Origin: Cucumis sativus | Lineage: Eukaryota > Streptophyta > Magnoliopsida > Cucurbitales > Cucurbitaceae | NCBI RefSeq assembly: GCF_000004075.3 | Contig: NC_026660.2 | Span: 17,565,837-17,629,836 of the forward strand | DNA: 64,000 nt | Reading direction: 5' to 3' | Shown here: positions 1 to 11,900 of the stretch, piece by piece | Layout: each line of letters starts with the position of its first letter | Position numbering within the stretch: position 1 is the first letter of the stretch | The notes under the pieces: generated by a model | Databases searched by the model: none | Seen by the model: only the letters and a program-made list of their open reading frames with translations | Told to the model about the DNA's origin: nothing | Position numbers and translations under genes: made by a program

Positions 1-3000
1 TTGATGTTTGTGGAATAAATAGTAAAAGGAATAGTAGTTTCTCTGATGATAGATCTCAATACCGTTGCCAATGTCCGGATGGTTACGAAGGAAATCCATA
101 TCTCCCTCAAGGATGTGATCAAGGTATGAATACCTTACTTTTCTCTACTAATTTTCCTTCATATCTTACAATTTCATCATTCAAGCTACTCAATTTTCAT
201 CTTACAATTTCATTATTTTTTAAAAGAATTAATAATGATGTTCGTTATTATAAAGGTTAGTGAGAGACAACAGGAAAATAGATGGAACGAAACTAAAGAC
301 TACAAAAATTAAGACAAAATAGATCGATCAAGAATCGACCAATAAATAGAAAATGGTAAAGATTAAGGACTTGTTTGATAACCTTTTTATTTCTTCTTCT
401 CTTTTTGTTTATCATCTTTTAACAAACACAATAGTCGTTTTCAAATTTTAAGAAATATTTTTTAAAATTGAACAATAATTGAGAAAATATGAAAAGTAGT
501 TTCCTCCTAGTTATCTTTTCGTCTTATTTTATTTCAATTTTTTTGTAATCTATTATTGTTTGTTTGCTCATCGGCAGAGACACGCTTAAAATCAATTTTT
601 CCTCCATTTCTTGAGTTCAACTCCCATTCTCTTTTTCGGAAATTTTCAAAAATAGTAAATTTTATAAAATACTTTCAACTTATAACAAATTTTATCACTA
701 ATATGCTAGTGATAATAGATTAAAAATTTTTGCTATAATTTGTATATATTTTAATTTATTTTACTAGGTTTAGAAATCTCTCTTCTCTTTTTTCTTCTTT
801 TATTAATTTTTCATATATGTTTAATATTTTTTCCTTCTTTGACTAATTCTTCAGATACGTTTAATATTTTTTTATTTCTTTTATTTGTTTTTCATGTATG
901 TTTAATATTTTTTCCTTTCTTTATTATTTTTTATATTTATATATTTAATTTAATTTTAAATTTAAATTTTTAATATTTAATTAATGATTATTTGATTTCA
1001 ATTTTCATTTTTAATTTTAAAGTTTCTTTTCTATTTAGCTACATTTATTTATTTTTCGTATTTACATCTTTAATTCAATTTTAAATTTAAAACGGTTGAA
1101 TATTTAAATTTATATATTATTTTGACCTTTCAAATTTAGATATTTAATATGTTTGTTTAAATATTTCCTGAATTGTCAATTTTAAAATTTTGCAATAGAC
1201 ATGTTTATATGTTATTTTAAATTTAAATTTATTACTTTTAGTTCCTTCTAAATTAGTTAGAATTTTATCTTGTATAATTTTTTTTATTAACATATTCATT
1301 TTGGTTATTTTTAGGAATTTACAATCGGTTGAATTAGAATCAAAATTTGTATTGTAACTTGTTATTAATTTTAATTTTGCAACAAGGATTTATGTATATT
1401 TGAAAATGTTGAGGTTGTATAACTACTCTTTTATATTTTAATGAATTCTATATACTAGAAAAATAATGGAAAATGTTATGAAAAATAACACAAACAACGA
1501 GAAACAAAAAATAATTATCAAACAAAATTATGCTTTTAGTTCAATTTACAAGAACAATAAACATAAATAGTTATCGAACATAGTTTTGTTTCTTGTTTTT
1601 TTTTTTAAAAAAAAAGAAAGAAACAAGGAACGAAAAACAAGAAACAAGAAACAAAATACATAATTATTAAACATGCCCTTAATAATCAAGTGCATGTAAT
1701 GAATTTTTATGACCATGAATATTTATCAAAGTTTTAAAGGTTAATTAGAGCAATGCTAGGCAAGAAAATGATTTCGATGCATCGACAGATTTAGAATAGG
1801 TGATCTGGAGGGCTCGAGCCTCTGTCAATTTTATATTTTATATATATGTATATATAAATTATAATATCAATACTAATCACTAACTCAGTGGTGAAACAAG
1901 CTTTCAGCTCATTGTATACTCAAAGTTAAGTTTCACTTCTAAATTTTTTTTCAATATCATTTTCGGTGAATTATAAAGTTTTGTCAATAAATAGTAAGCC
2001 CTAAGTTTGTCGGTGTCTATATAGATGAAAAGGAAAAAGAAATTATATATAGGAAGATTAATTTGGTAATGGAAGTGTTAATGTTTGTAATGACTTTATT
2101 GTTCAATTTAATTTTGTGGATTTGTTTAGATATAAATGAATGCGAGCATAAAGAGCTGAATGACTGCACGCACGAATGCATTAACACAAATGGAAGCTAT
2201 ACTTGCAAATGTCCTAAAAACTATAAAGGAGATGGAAGACGAGGGGAAGATGGACACGGCTGCACTCGAGATTCCAAGGCTATTCCCATCATAATCGGTA
2301 TGTTTTTATGTTCTCTAATACTTATCAAATCTTTTTGTATGCTTTAATTCTCCATATATATGCTTTGAATATAAATAATGATATACGTACCCAAGCAAAA
2401 TGTAGGAATTGGAGTAGGGTTCACTGTTTTATTAATTGCTAGCACATGGATATTCTTGGGTTACAAAAAGTGGAAGTTCATCAAAAGGAAAGAGAAATTT
2501 TTTAAAGAAAATGGAGGTTTCATACTTCAACAACAACTTTCTCAATGGCAATCCTCCCCAAATGAAATGGTCAGAATTTTCACCCAAGAAGAATTGGAGA
2601 AGGCCACAAACAACTACGACCATAGCACTATTGTTGGCAAAGGTGGGTACGGTACTGTTTACAAAGGAGTCTTAGAAGATGGCTTGGCAGTGGCAATCAA
2701 GAAATCGAAACTTATAGACCAATCCCAAACTGATCAATTCATTAATGAAGTTATTGTTTTGTCTCAAATCAACCATCGCAACGTGGTCAGACTCTTGGGA
2801 TGTTGTTTAGAGACACAAGTCCCGTTGTTGGTGTATGAGTTTGTAACCAATGGCACCCTCTTTGAACACATCCATGACAAAACCAAGCATGCTTCACTTT
2901 CGTGGGAAGCCCGCTTAAAAATAGCATTGGAGACTGCAGGTGTGCTTTCGTATTTACATTCGTCAGCTTCCACTCCAATTATTCATAGAGATGTCAAGAC

Positions 3001-3625
3001 GACCAACATACTTTTAGATAATAATTACACTGCAAAGGTATCCGATTTTGGAGCGTCAAAGTTGGTTCCAATGGATCAAACACAAGTATCCACGTTGGTA
3101 CAAGGGACATTAGGGTATTTAGACCCAGAGTACTTATTGACAAGCGAGTTGACAGAGAAGAGCGACGTTTATAGTTTTGGAATAGTGTTGTTAGAGCTTA
3201 TAACTGGGAAGAAAGCGGTGAGTTTTGATGGGCCAGAAGAGGAGAGGAACCTAGCAATGTATGTGCTTTGTGCAATGAAAGAAGATCGGTTGGAAGAAGT
3301 TGTGGAGAAAGCGATGATGGTGAAAGAGGCAAGTTTTGAGGAAGCTGTTAAACAAGTGGCTAAGGTAGCAATGAAATGCTTGAGAATTAAAGGGGAAGAG
3401 CGGCCCAGCATGAAAGAAGTGGCTATGGAGTTGGAGGGAGTGCGATCAATGCAAGTTCAACATTCATGGGCTAATAATAATGATTCGTCCAACTATGAGG
3501 AAACGATATGTTTATTGGATGTGGAAGCTTCAGACTCGAACAATTTTGCTTCGCGTGGCACTACGAGTATCGTTGGGGATAGCATAAAAGCTTCAATTTT
3601 GCCGCACATTCACCATGGAAGATGA
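1..3625 (+). CDS. Wall-associated receptor kinase-like protein (5' partial)
   Basis: Cell-surface receptor Ser/Thr kinase of the WAK/WAKL family. The family binds cell-wall material outside and signals through a cytosolic kinase. Visible exons are 1-123 (end of the extracellular region, with a Cys-rich EGF-like stretch QCPDGYEGNPYLPQGC), 2130-2297 (calcium-binding EGF module starting DINEC) and 2406-3625 (transmembrane segment, then kinase). All junctions are GT-AG and the frames join exactly (G|AT giving Asp, G|GA giving Gly). The kinase carries GKGGYGTVYKG, VAIKK, HRDVKTTNILLD, DFG and GTLGYLDPEY, so it looks catalytically intact and of RD type. The signal peptide and GUB_WAK domain must lie before base 1. 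The 2-kb intron between the two EGF exons holds a transposon-like element. Family assignment is confident; the individual member is not determined. Confidence 0.9.
367..1678. mobile_element. TIR-flanked non-autonomous element in the WAK intron
   Basis: The left end reads GGACTTGTTTGATAA and the reverse complement of the right end reads GGGCATGTTTAATAA. They are imperfect 15-bp terminal inverted repeats, each bordered outside by TTAA (363-366 and 1679-1682), as expected for a target duplication. The inside is AT-rich with no coding capacity and contains two palindromes: 693-714, and a perfect 15-bp stem at 1586-1600 pairing with 1633-1647. Similar 'GTTTGATAACC' ends are common in plant MITE-like repeats. 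The superfamily is not assigned. Confidence 0.55.
693..714. repeat. 8-bp inverted repeat, cucurbit-type palindrome
   Basis: TATCACTA, six bases, TAGTGATA. It is followed by 'ttttgctataatttgtatatatttt', which resembles the sequence around the palindrome at 25744-25760. Probably a relic of the same small repeat family. Confidence 0.5.
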
Positions 3626-3972
3626 TTTTATATCTTATTTATATACATACTTCCTTAAATATAAAGAGCAGAATTTTCGTATAGAAATTTAGATTTATAA
3701 GTTAGATTATATGTAATATGCTACATTATTCTGAAACTTGATATATATTATTGTTGTATAATGCTTAACGGGTTGATTTATATTTTCGTTTACGAATGCT
3801 TTTGGGAGACCAAAATGCAACTTTTAGAAAATTTTAACCATTTTTAGATGTTCGGTAAAATAGATGGTTCCTTAATTTTTTAAAATAACTTTTTTTTTTC
3901 TAATTTATCATATCAATTAACAAGTGTTTTAAACTAAAATCTCATCCTTTTATATCCCTTCAAAAGAAGAGT
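3626..3972. other. Downstream flank of the kinase gene
   Basis: AT-rich 3' flank holding the presumed polyadenylation region of the kinase gene. No other feature seen. Confidence 0.5.
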
Positions 3973-4239
3973 ATCTTCACAATAGCTAAAACTTGTTAAA
4001 TTAAAATTTCTCTAGTAGTGTTACACCCCACCTCACAAAATGTCCTTATCCTCGCGTTGTGGCACTCGAACACGACTTGAGGAGCCTTGGTAATATATCT
4101 TCACAATAGCTAAAAGTTGTTAAATTAAAATTGCTAAAAGTTGTTAAATTAAAATTTCTCGAGTAGTGTTACACCCCACCTCACAAAATGTCCTTATCCT
4201 CGCGTTGTGGCACTCGAACACAACTTGAGGAGCCTTGAC
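3973..4239. repeat. Tandem duplication of a repeat-derived segment
   Basis: Copy 1 starts at 3973 and copy 2 at 4097; both run through 'agtgttacaccccacctcac' to 'gaggagcctt'. Copy 2 also contains an internal 24-bp duplication (gctaaaagttgttaaatt type), so the offset grows from 124 to 148 bp. Divergence is only a few bases, so the duplication is recent. The duplicated unit includes both flank and the start of an LTR-like sequence. Confidence 0.8.
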
Positions 4240-4760
4240 GTCTGTTGGCAAAACACCATAACACTCGATTTTAAACCTTTGAACCTTGAACTTTACACTT
4301 AAAGCTTAGCTCGAACTAGGACTCTTAAAACTACTAAGCGATAAGGGAAAAACAACAACGCAAGATAAATAAACGAACTCTTTATTAACTTAGTAACATT
4401 CGTTGAAGATGCATAATACATTCTTTCTTGAATAGAAAGATTTATAACAAACTTCAAACTTCGAACGTGTAGCATAGCTTCTTCAAATTCAAACTTTAGA
4501 ACACACCTGGCTATCGCCTTAACACGTAGCAGCTCACCTTACTCTTCTCAACTTGACCTCAGCGCCTTTGTAGGTAGCTTAGTGGGTAACTGTGCTTGTC
4601 AGCCCAACCCCCCTTCCAACCTTAGTTCAGATCTTACTTGTGTAGCCTTTTTTTTAGCCGTCAATAAATTTTATGAATCTACTACTACTTGTAACCTGTA
4701 AAAGGAAAACTTAAAACATAGATCAATTACACAATGAGTGAGGTTTTAAAAATCATTTTT
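4167..4760. repeat. LTR-like repeat remnant
   Basis: Begins TGTTACACCCC and continues through text that resembles plant LTR sequence (Cys/His-free, no ORF, 'aattacacaatgagtgag' near the end). No matching CA end with a target duplication was found, so the boundaries are approximate and the identity is a guess from texture. Confidence 0.3.
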
Positions 4761-5264
4761 GGGACATAAAAATGAATCACATAAGTTCATTTTCATAAAC
4801 AAGCTCACAACACCTCTTTCAAAACATATACACACACGTTAACTTCTACTTATTTCTTTTACCCAAGAACATGAACTATTCACATGCATAAACTACTGCG
4901 ATTTCTCATATTCTTCCAGAATTTTCTAATTCAGGTGGTTAACTCAATACACTACCTATCAAGCAATCCAGTGCCAAGAATAAAGATTAAGTTTATGAGA
5001 TTAGTTGACATTTTTTATGTGTAAAAAATTGTTTTCTTAACATGTTTTACACATCAAGAATGTGTTTATACTTAACATGTTTTACGTGTCAATAACTTGT
5101 TTAAAACAGGTCAAATTTTGTTTATTATTTCCAAGACTTTTTTCTTCAAATGAAAAGTTGTACCGTTATATTGACCCAAGACTTGTTTATGTGTATTCTT
5201 AACATGTTTTACACAGTTATATTGCACCACCTGTTTTGAAGCACAAATTTGCTAGGGCACTTGC
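4760..5264. other. Intergenic, no gene seen
   Basis: AT-rich. The 15-mer 'cttaacatgttttac' occurs three times (near 5037, 5071 and 5200), indicating local duplication. No coding exon is recognisable. Confidence 0.5.
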
Positions 5265-5470
5265 AAATATAGAAAAAAAAAATTATGATAATATGACCCA
5301 TATCACTACATTTTCTAAATTGTAAAAGTATAAAATTTAAAATTAATAATCATATGATAGCCCTATGATATCACTAATTACTTATCATATTTGTCATAGT
5401 CACAATATGCAAAAAATAGGTGTCATAGGCTATATTTTTCTAAATGTTTGGCATCTGATGCAATTTCTCA
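5265..5470 (+). repeat. Dispersed repeat, copy 1
   Basis: Shares a diverged but clearly collinear text with 24430-24620: 'gacccatat', 'gatagccct.tgatat', 'ctaattactt.tcatatttg', 'caatatgcaaaaa', 'atctaatgcaattt'. Both copies lie on the same strand. It has no coding capacity; family unknown. Confidence 0.65.
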
Positions 5471-6467
5471 TTTGTTAAACTACGCATATTAATTGAACAA
5501 TTGAATCAATTCTAACTTTCCATCAAAGAACTAATATTGTAACAACTTGCATATATCACTTAACCATCCATATAGTTGGTCATTACATATGCTTAATTAC
5601 AATAGTCCAAACTTCTACCATATGAAACAATTGTTCTACCTAGGTCTATCCCTAATATGAAAAATCTTAAAGTCTGTCACATGTAAATATACGAGGAAAA
5701 GTTAACATTTGGTCTATGCTCAGGATTCTTTCGTAACATGCCCTTAATAAGTGTTTTCCTCATGTAGAAAAGAGTAATGGTTTCAATATTAGACTGCACA
5801 AGAACTAAAGAATTAAGTCGTCTCAATTTACGAAGTTAGTTCTTCAAGCATATTATTTTTCGTTAAGAAAATACATATGCTATCGAATAATGTGCCGCTA
5901 TAGTCATAAGTGAAAAATAATAAATGAACCTTTCGGAAATCTAAAACAGCAAACTCCATCCTCTTGTTAATAAAAGTTGTTCACAATTTGGGAAACAAGA
6001 AACCTAAAGTGGGATTGATTAATGAACAGGTTCCTAAAAAACTAAGGAATGCATGCAAAAAAGAAAAACTGAAAAAAGAAAGAAAGAAAGAAAACTTGGT
6101 AATCAGATCTTTAATTTCAACGAGGACACTTTTTGTGCGTTTGGACACTGTATACCTTTGTAAATAATATCATTATTTTCGATGGATGCTTGGTTTGCTT
6201 AACAAAATAAATAAATTCTAAGGATATTTGATTTTTCAAAACATCATATCATAATGCAATAAACTTGATTAAACTGTAGTTTTAGACTTACAAGGATTGA
6301 GAAAAGCAGGATGGCAAGGGACCAAAGGATGAGCGATTAATTTTACTAATGAGTCATGTCATATCATGAAAATAGTTATCCAATGTCAAAGTAATCATTT
6401 ATTAAGAAGATCAATGCCTTTAGCTTAAGCATCATATGCATAAATGAGACTTTAAAGCCCACCAAGA
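5471..6467. other. Intergenic, no gene seen
   Basis: AT-rich spacer between the dispersed repeat and the LINE. A 20-bp stretch near 6200 (aacaaaataaataaattcta) recurs near 15190. No exon is recognised. Confidence 0.45.
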
Positions 6468-6481
6468 TTTGGAGGATGCAT
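6468..6481. repeat. LINE target-site duplication, left copy
   Basis: tttggaggatgcat, identical to 13243-13256 on the far side of the LINE. Confidence 0.9.
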
Positions 6482-6831
6482 GAGAGAAGTTAATGGATGA
6501 CAACAAGACTCCAAGTGGGGGAAGATCCATTCAGTGATGAGGCGGGATGCTCTCTCTCTCTCCGGCTCTCTCTCCGGCTTCACCTACTCAAACATCTCTT
6601 CAATGCTCAACCGCCTATTCACTCTCTCCAAGAAGCACAACTTCATCTACAAACACTTGTCGATTTGTAGCAGAAAGATTTCAGTAATCATTCCTGCATT
6701 TACGTTGCCAAATCTTACTCTACCCCAGGAAGATTTTCAAATTATCACCATCAGGTACTTTATCTTTACCTCTTCACCTTTCTACCTGCACTACCTCTTC
6801 TTCTCCTTTTACTGTTCTCTCAAGAAAAAGT

Positions 6832-8935
6832 ATGACATACCTTCGACAACTCCCCCGCTCATGCTCCATCGAAAAGAAAGATTTTGTTACCATTATTGAC
6901 AACCGTTCCAGAGAGCTGAAATTTCTCATAACAGAAATGGGACCCTACAAATCATACTCCATTTCTGTCCCACCAGAATTTTTCGACTGGCTAAAGTCCA
7001 CCTTCAATACACTAATCGAAACACCAAGAACGACAAGATTCTTCCTTGAAATTTTTTTTGATGATAACTGTTTGTAGGTCCAAAAGACCCACAACCGTAA
7101 AGGTTATCTGGCTGAAATCTTCAGAGTGGATGATAGAGGCAGGAAATCTTGCATTCTAGTTCCTGAAGGAACGGATAAACAAGGTTGGGCCCAGTTCACA
7201 GACATGTTGACATTAAAGAAAGAAGCTACTCAAAAAAGGAAGGCGACAACAACCACAGACGACAAAGGGATAAAGGCCTTCACCTACAATTCCTCATCTG
7301 AGACAGGCAGTCCACGTCGTTCATATGCTGAAGTGTTGACAAATGACAGCTCCTCCGACTCTGGCTCTCCTAGATCACTCCCCTCCGATTTCAAAGGCGT
7401 AAAGAAGGAAGAAGCACCCACTGGGGATTTCGATTCTCTTGATTGGAATAAGACAGTAGTGATCACAAGAAGATACTTTCATGATGACTGGAAGAAAATC
7501 ATGTCGAAACTCCAAGAACAGCTGGACCTTAGCATCTCTTATAAACCCTTCCATGCAGAAAAGGTTGTGGTATCGATCGAAGATAAAAATTTGGTGAACC
7601 TCCTCTATAAGAATAGAGCATGGACTACGGTTGGAAAGTTCTACGTCAAATTTGAGGCTTGGAATATAGCTAAACATGCTTCCACAAAACTCTTGTCAAG
7701 TTATGGTGGATGGGTTAAATTCAAAGGTATCCCCCTTCATGCATGGAACTATTCGTCTTTTTATCAAATCGGAGAAGCATGTGGCGGGCTTGTTGAAGTT
7801 GCAAAAGCAACCAGAGACAGGTTCGATCTCATTGAGGCAGATATCAAAATCAAACACAACTACTCGGGTTTTATTCTTGCTTTTGTTAGGATTGTCGATG
7901 AAGAAGGTATTCCATTTACAATCCAGACTGTAGTTCAAGCTGAAGGGAAATTGCTTATAGAAAGAAACCTCAGAATACATGGTACTTTCACCAGCGAAGC
8001 AGCAAAGAACTTCAATGAATTCAAGTCTGACTGTGAGCAGTACCAGTTTATTGATAATATTGTTGTGCCTGCAAATTGGGCCTCATCGGAAAATTTTCAA
8101 GATGGAAAACAGCAAAAAAACTCACCGGAACAGTGAATTGCAAAAATCCAACAAAAAGCAGGATGCAATGATGAAGATTTTAAATTATAATGGCGGAAGT
8201 GACAGTAGTGGAAAAATACAAGGAAGCAATTTTGACAAGACAAGGACATCTACTGACTGGAAAAAAGAAAAGAAAATATATAGAGGGGAAAGCTCCAACC
8301 AACGGTCTCCACAAAATTCAAAAAGAAAGGTGTCCTTCACTTCTCCAAAGAAAAAAATTTATTTCTTTGACCCAAGAAGTGCACCCCTTAGGCCCATCAG
8401 AATAAGAGGCCCAGATGAGACCAATAAGAAAGAAAGCCCGAAAAGCCTAGCAAATCTTAAGAAGAAAGACAAACAGATCTACCGTGTGAAGACTCCACAA
8501 ATAACAATGGGCTTAGAGAAAACAAATCTAGAAGAGGAGAAGGAAAAACAGAGTCAAACAAAACATGAAGTTTTTTATATGGAAGGTATAAATCTCACAG
8601 TAGATTTGGGTCATCTTTCCCCTATTACTGATGTGGCAATCTCAAGTCCGAAAAGTCTCTCAACAACAAATCATCTCTCTGCAACACAAGCTGAGGCAGT
8701 AAATGATAGCATTGGTTCCATGATGGTTAGCGACAAGGAAGATGCAGATTTGAATGACACAGAACAGCAAAATGAAGACGAGGCCTTTAAAAAGAAGCTG
8801 TTAGCTTTGCTAAAAAACAAAAACCTGAAGCTTATTACAAGCTCTGCTGATGATTTTGAAAAAGTTGTAAATGAGACAAATGAAGAAGAAAATGCAATGA
8901 TAATGTATGAAAAGGGGCAAGCTAGTTCCCCATGA
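6832..8935 (+). pseudogene. LINE ORF1 (DUF4283-type nucleic-acid-binding protein), broken
   Basis: Equivalent of the gag-like RNA-binding protein of plant L1 elements. One frame runs from about 6832 to 8136 with an internal TAG at 7075-7077. It then shifts frame near 8100-8130 and continues to TGA at 8933-8935. The middle (about 7450-7880) has the DUF4283 pattern, including GGWVKFKGIPLHAWN. The C-terminal third is Lys/Glu/Ser-rich and low in complexity. The stop codon overlaps the ORF2 start. An upstream open stretch at 6534-6899 in another frame is probably leader. Confidence 0.8.
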
Positions 8936-11900
8936 AAGTACTATCCTGGAACATTAGAGGGTTGAGCTCTCCCCCAAAAAGAGCATAAATAAAATCTCTA
9001 CTTTCTTGTTATTGTCCTGATTTTGTGATCCTTGTGGAAACTAAACTACAACATATTAACAAAAAAATTGTTAAATCTCTTTGGAGTCCTATAAGTGTGA
9101 AATGACACTTCTCCCCTGATGTCAATAGTTCAGGAGGGATATTAATCATGTGGAATGACACCAGCTATAAAGTGGTAGACTTTAATGTGAAGAATTTCAC
9201 TCTATCTATTGAAATCTCCAACCACAAAGATTCAAACAATCTTCATTGGTGGCTTACAACAGTTTATGGGTCATCTAAACGTCACAATAGAGGAGATTTC
9301 TGGAAGGAGCTTGATGAGATTAAACCAACTTTGCCTTCCAAGATGGTTTATGGGAGGAGACTTTAATATTGTCAGATGGCAATCGGAAACTACAGCAAAA
9401 AGCATTGCTCCCCACTATGTGACCAACTTCAATTCATTCATCTCGGGATGCAATTTTAATGATCCACCCATTGCAAATGCCAAATATATTTGGTAAAATC
9501 TCAGAGTTCAACCTACCCTATCAAGGCTCGACAGGTTCCTATACACTCCTGATTGGGAGAACTTTTTCGAACCTCACTTCTCCAAGCTGCTTCCTTAAAC
9601 AACATCTGACCATTATCCCATTGCACTAGAGTCCAACAGTTTAAAATGGAGTCCCACCCCATTCAGATTCACAAACTCCTTTCTCAGAGAAGTATCTTTC
9701 AAACAAAATATTGAGCATTGGTGGAAAAGCACGGCACAAGAAGGACACCTGGGTTATTCCTTTACATGGAGACTCAAGCAACTATCACGTACAATCAAAA
9801 GCTGGAGTAAAAATATAAAAGTAACAAATGATGAAGAAAGACAGACACTGATGAAAGAACTCGAGTGCATAGACAAACTGGAAGCAGAAAACAATATCAC
9901 TGAATTTCACATCTCTTGCAGAACTTCCATCAAAACTGACTTGAAACAAATGGCCCTGAAAGAAGCACAACTTTGGACCCAAAAATGCAAACGGTTATGG
10001 AACATGGAAAGTGACGAAAATTCAGCTTTTTATCATAAAATATGCTCTGTTAGGCAAAGAAGAAGCTTCATATCAAGCATTTCCACTACTCAAGGTGCTC
10101 TGTGTACAACTGATAGGGACATTAAGAAAACCTTCATCGATCATTTTGGGGAAATCTATACGGAAAAGAAAAGAGATCTTTAGTTCATCGACAACCTCCT
10201 CTGGACTCCTATAAAAGAGACAGACCATGATGACCCGTGCAAAAATTTTTCTGCAAAATAGATATACAATGCTCTAAATAACTTCCCCAAAAATAAATCT
10301 CCAGGACTAGATGGCTTTACTATAGAGTTTCTCAAGGGCACTTGGAATTTCACAAAAGAAATATTTTGAAAATCTCATTGACTTCCATAAAAATTGCATC
10401 ATCAACAGTATTGTGAATTCTACCTTTATTGCTCTCATTGCAAAAAAGGATACATGCACAGTGTCACAATCATAGCGTTTCAACCTCGAGACGGACGATT
10501 GTGCGGCACTTGTTCTAACTCACGAACAAGTCAGCCGATCAAAATCCAAGAGTTGTGGGTAACGTCGATGTATGTCGTAACCTTCCTTTGCGTTTTAGGA
10601 AAATTTTATTTATAAAACGCGGGAAAGAAAGAAATACATTGATATAGACGTTACAATAAGCATTAAAGACTATCAATTGCAAGGAAAATGGGTTGCTTGC
10701 AAAGAGTACAACTAATGCTTGGGCGGGGATTCAACTGGTATGCCTCCCCTATAGTACATTTTGAACATTTTCTTCTCTGGCAGGCTTGCATATGAAAGTG
10801 CCGAAACGTCACACCCAAGCTTTATGACCTAGAATGGAAAGCAAACACCTAAACTAGTTATGCAAAGTAAAGATGGGATAAACTGGGGGTAATCGGAGCA
10901 TATAACCAAAGGTAAACACACTTTGGAAAAATATGTCCGTGACACACAGCCCCTTCGGATTATAGGCCCATAAGCCTTACAACTGGTATGTACAAGCTTA
11001 TTGCTAAAGTTATCGCCGAAAGACTAAAACAACTTCTGCCTGATATAATCTCAGAGAACCAATTAGCTTTCGTCAGAGGGAGGCAGATTACGGATGTCAT
11101 TTTGATTGCAAATGAAGCGGTGGATTTCTAGAAGCAGAAAAAAACAAAAGGATATGTGCTCAAGCTTGACATCGAAAAGGCCTTGATAAAATCAACTGGA
11201 CTTTCATCGATTTTCTGCTGCATAAAAAAGGCTTTCCACAAAAATTGCGTAAATGGATTGAAGCTTGTATTACTAGTGTTCATTACTCCATCCTTATCAA
11301 CGGAAGACCAAGAGGTAAAATCAAACCCATAAGAGGCATCCGGCAAGGTGATCCAATCTCTCCGTTCATTTTTGTTCTCGCGATGGATTATCTCAGTATA
11401 CTTCTCAATCACTTGGAGAAAAAAAACTTGATAAAAGGAGTTAGTTTCAATGGGAAACATAACCTTACTCATCTCCTCTTTGCTGATGATATCCTTCTTT
11501 TTATGGAGGAAGATGAAGAAACCATTAATAATATGAGGAATGCCCTTCGGCTTTTTGAATTGGCCTCAGGTCTCAACATCAACCTCAACAAATCCACGAT
11601 CTCTCCTATCAACATTGATACACAGAGAACAAATTATGTGGCGGCTAAATGGGGCTTCTCAGTTAATTTCCTACCTATCCAATATTTGGGAGTGCCTTTG
11701 GGCGGTAAACCGAATCCTAGACATTTTTGGTCTGAAACAACGGAAAAACTCCAAAGAAAAATCAACAAGTGGAAATATGCTTCTCTTTCCAAAGGTGGCA
11801 AGATAACTCTCATTAAAGCTACATTAGCTAGCTTTCCTAATTATCACATTTTGGTTTTCAAGCCCCCCAAATATGTCTACAAAGATATTAAAACAATATG

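Noticed and set aside
2764..2978. Minus-strand open frames across the WAK kinase exon
   Set aside because: They are antisense shadows of the conserved kinase coding sequence and match no family.
4019..5738. Complete LTR pair from TGTTAC to GTAACA
   Set aside because: Candidate right ends (near 4395 and 5738) lack a matching 5-bp flanking duplication.
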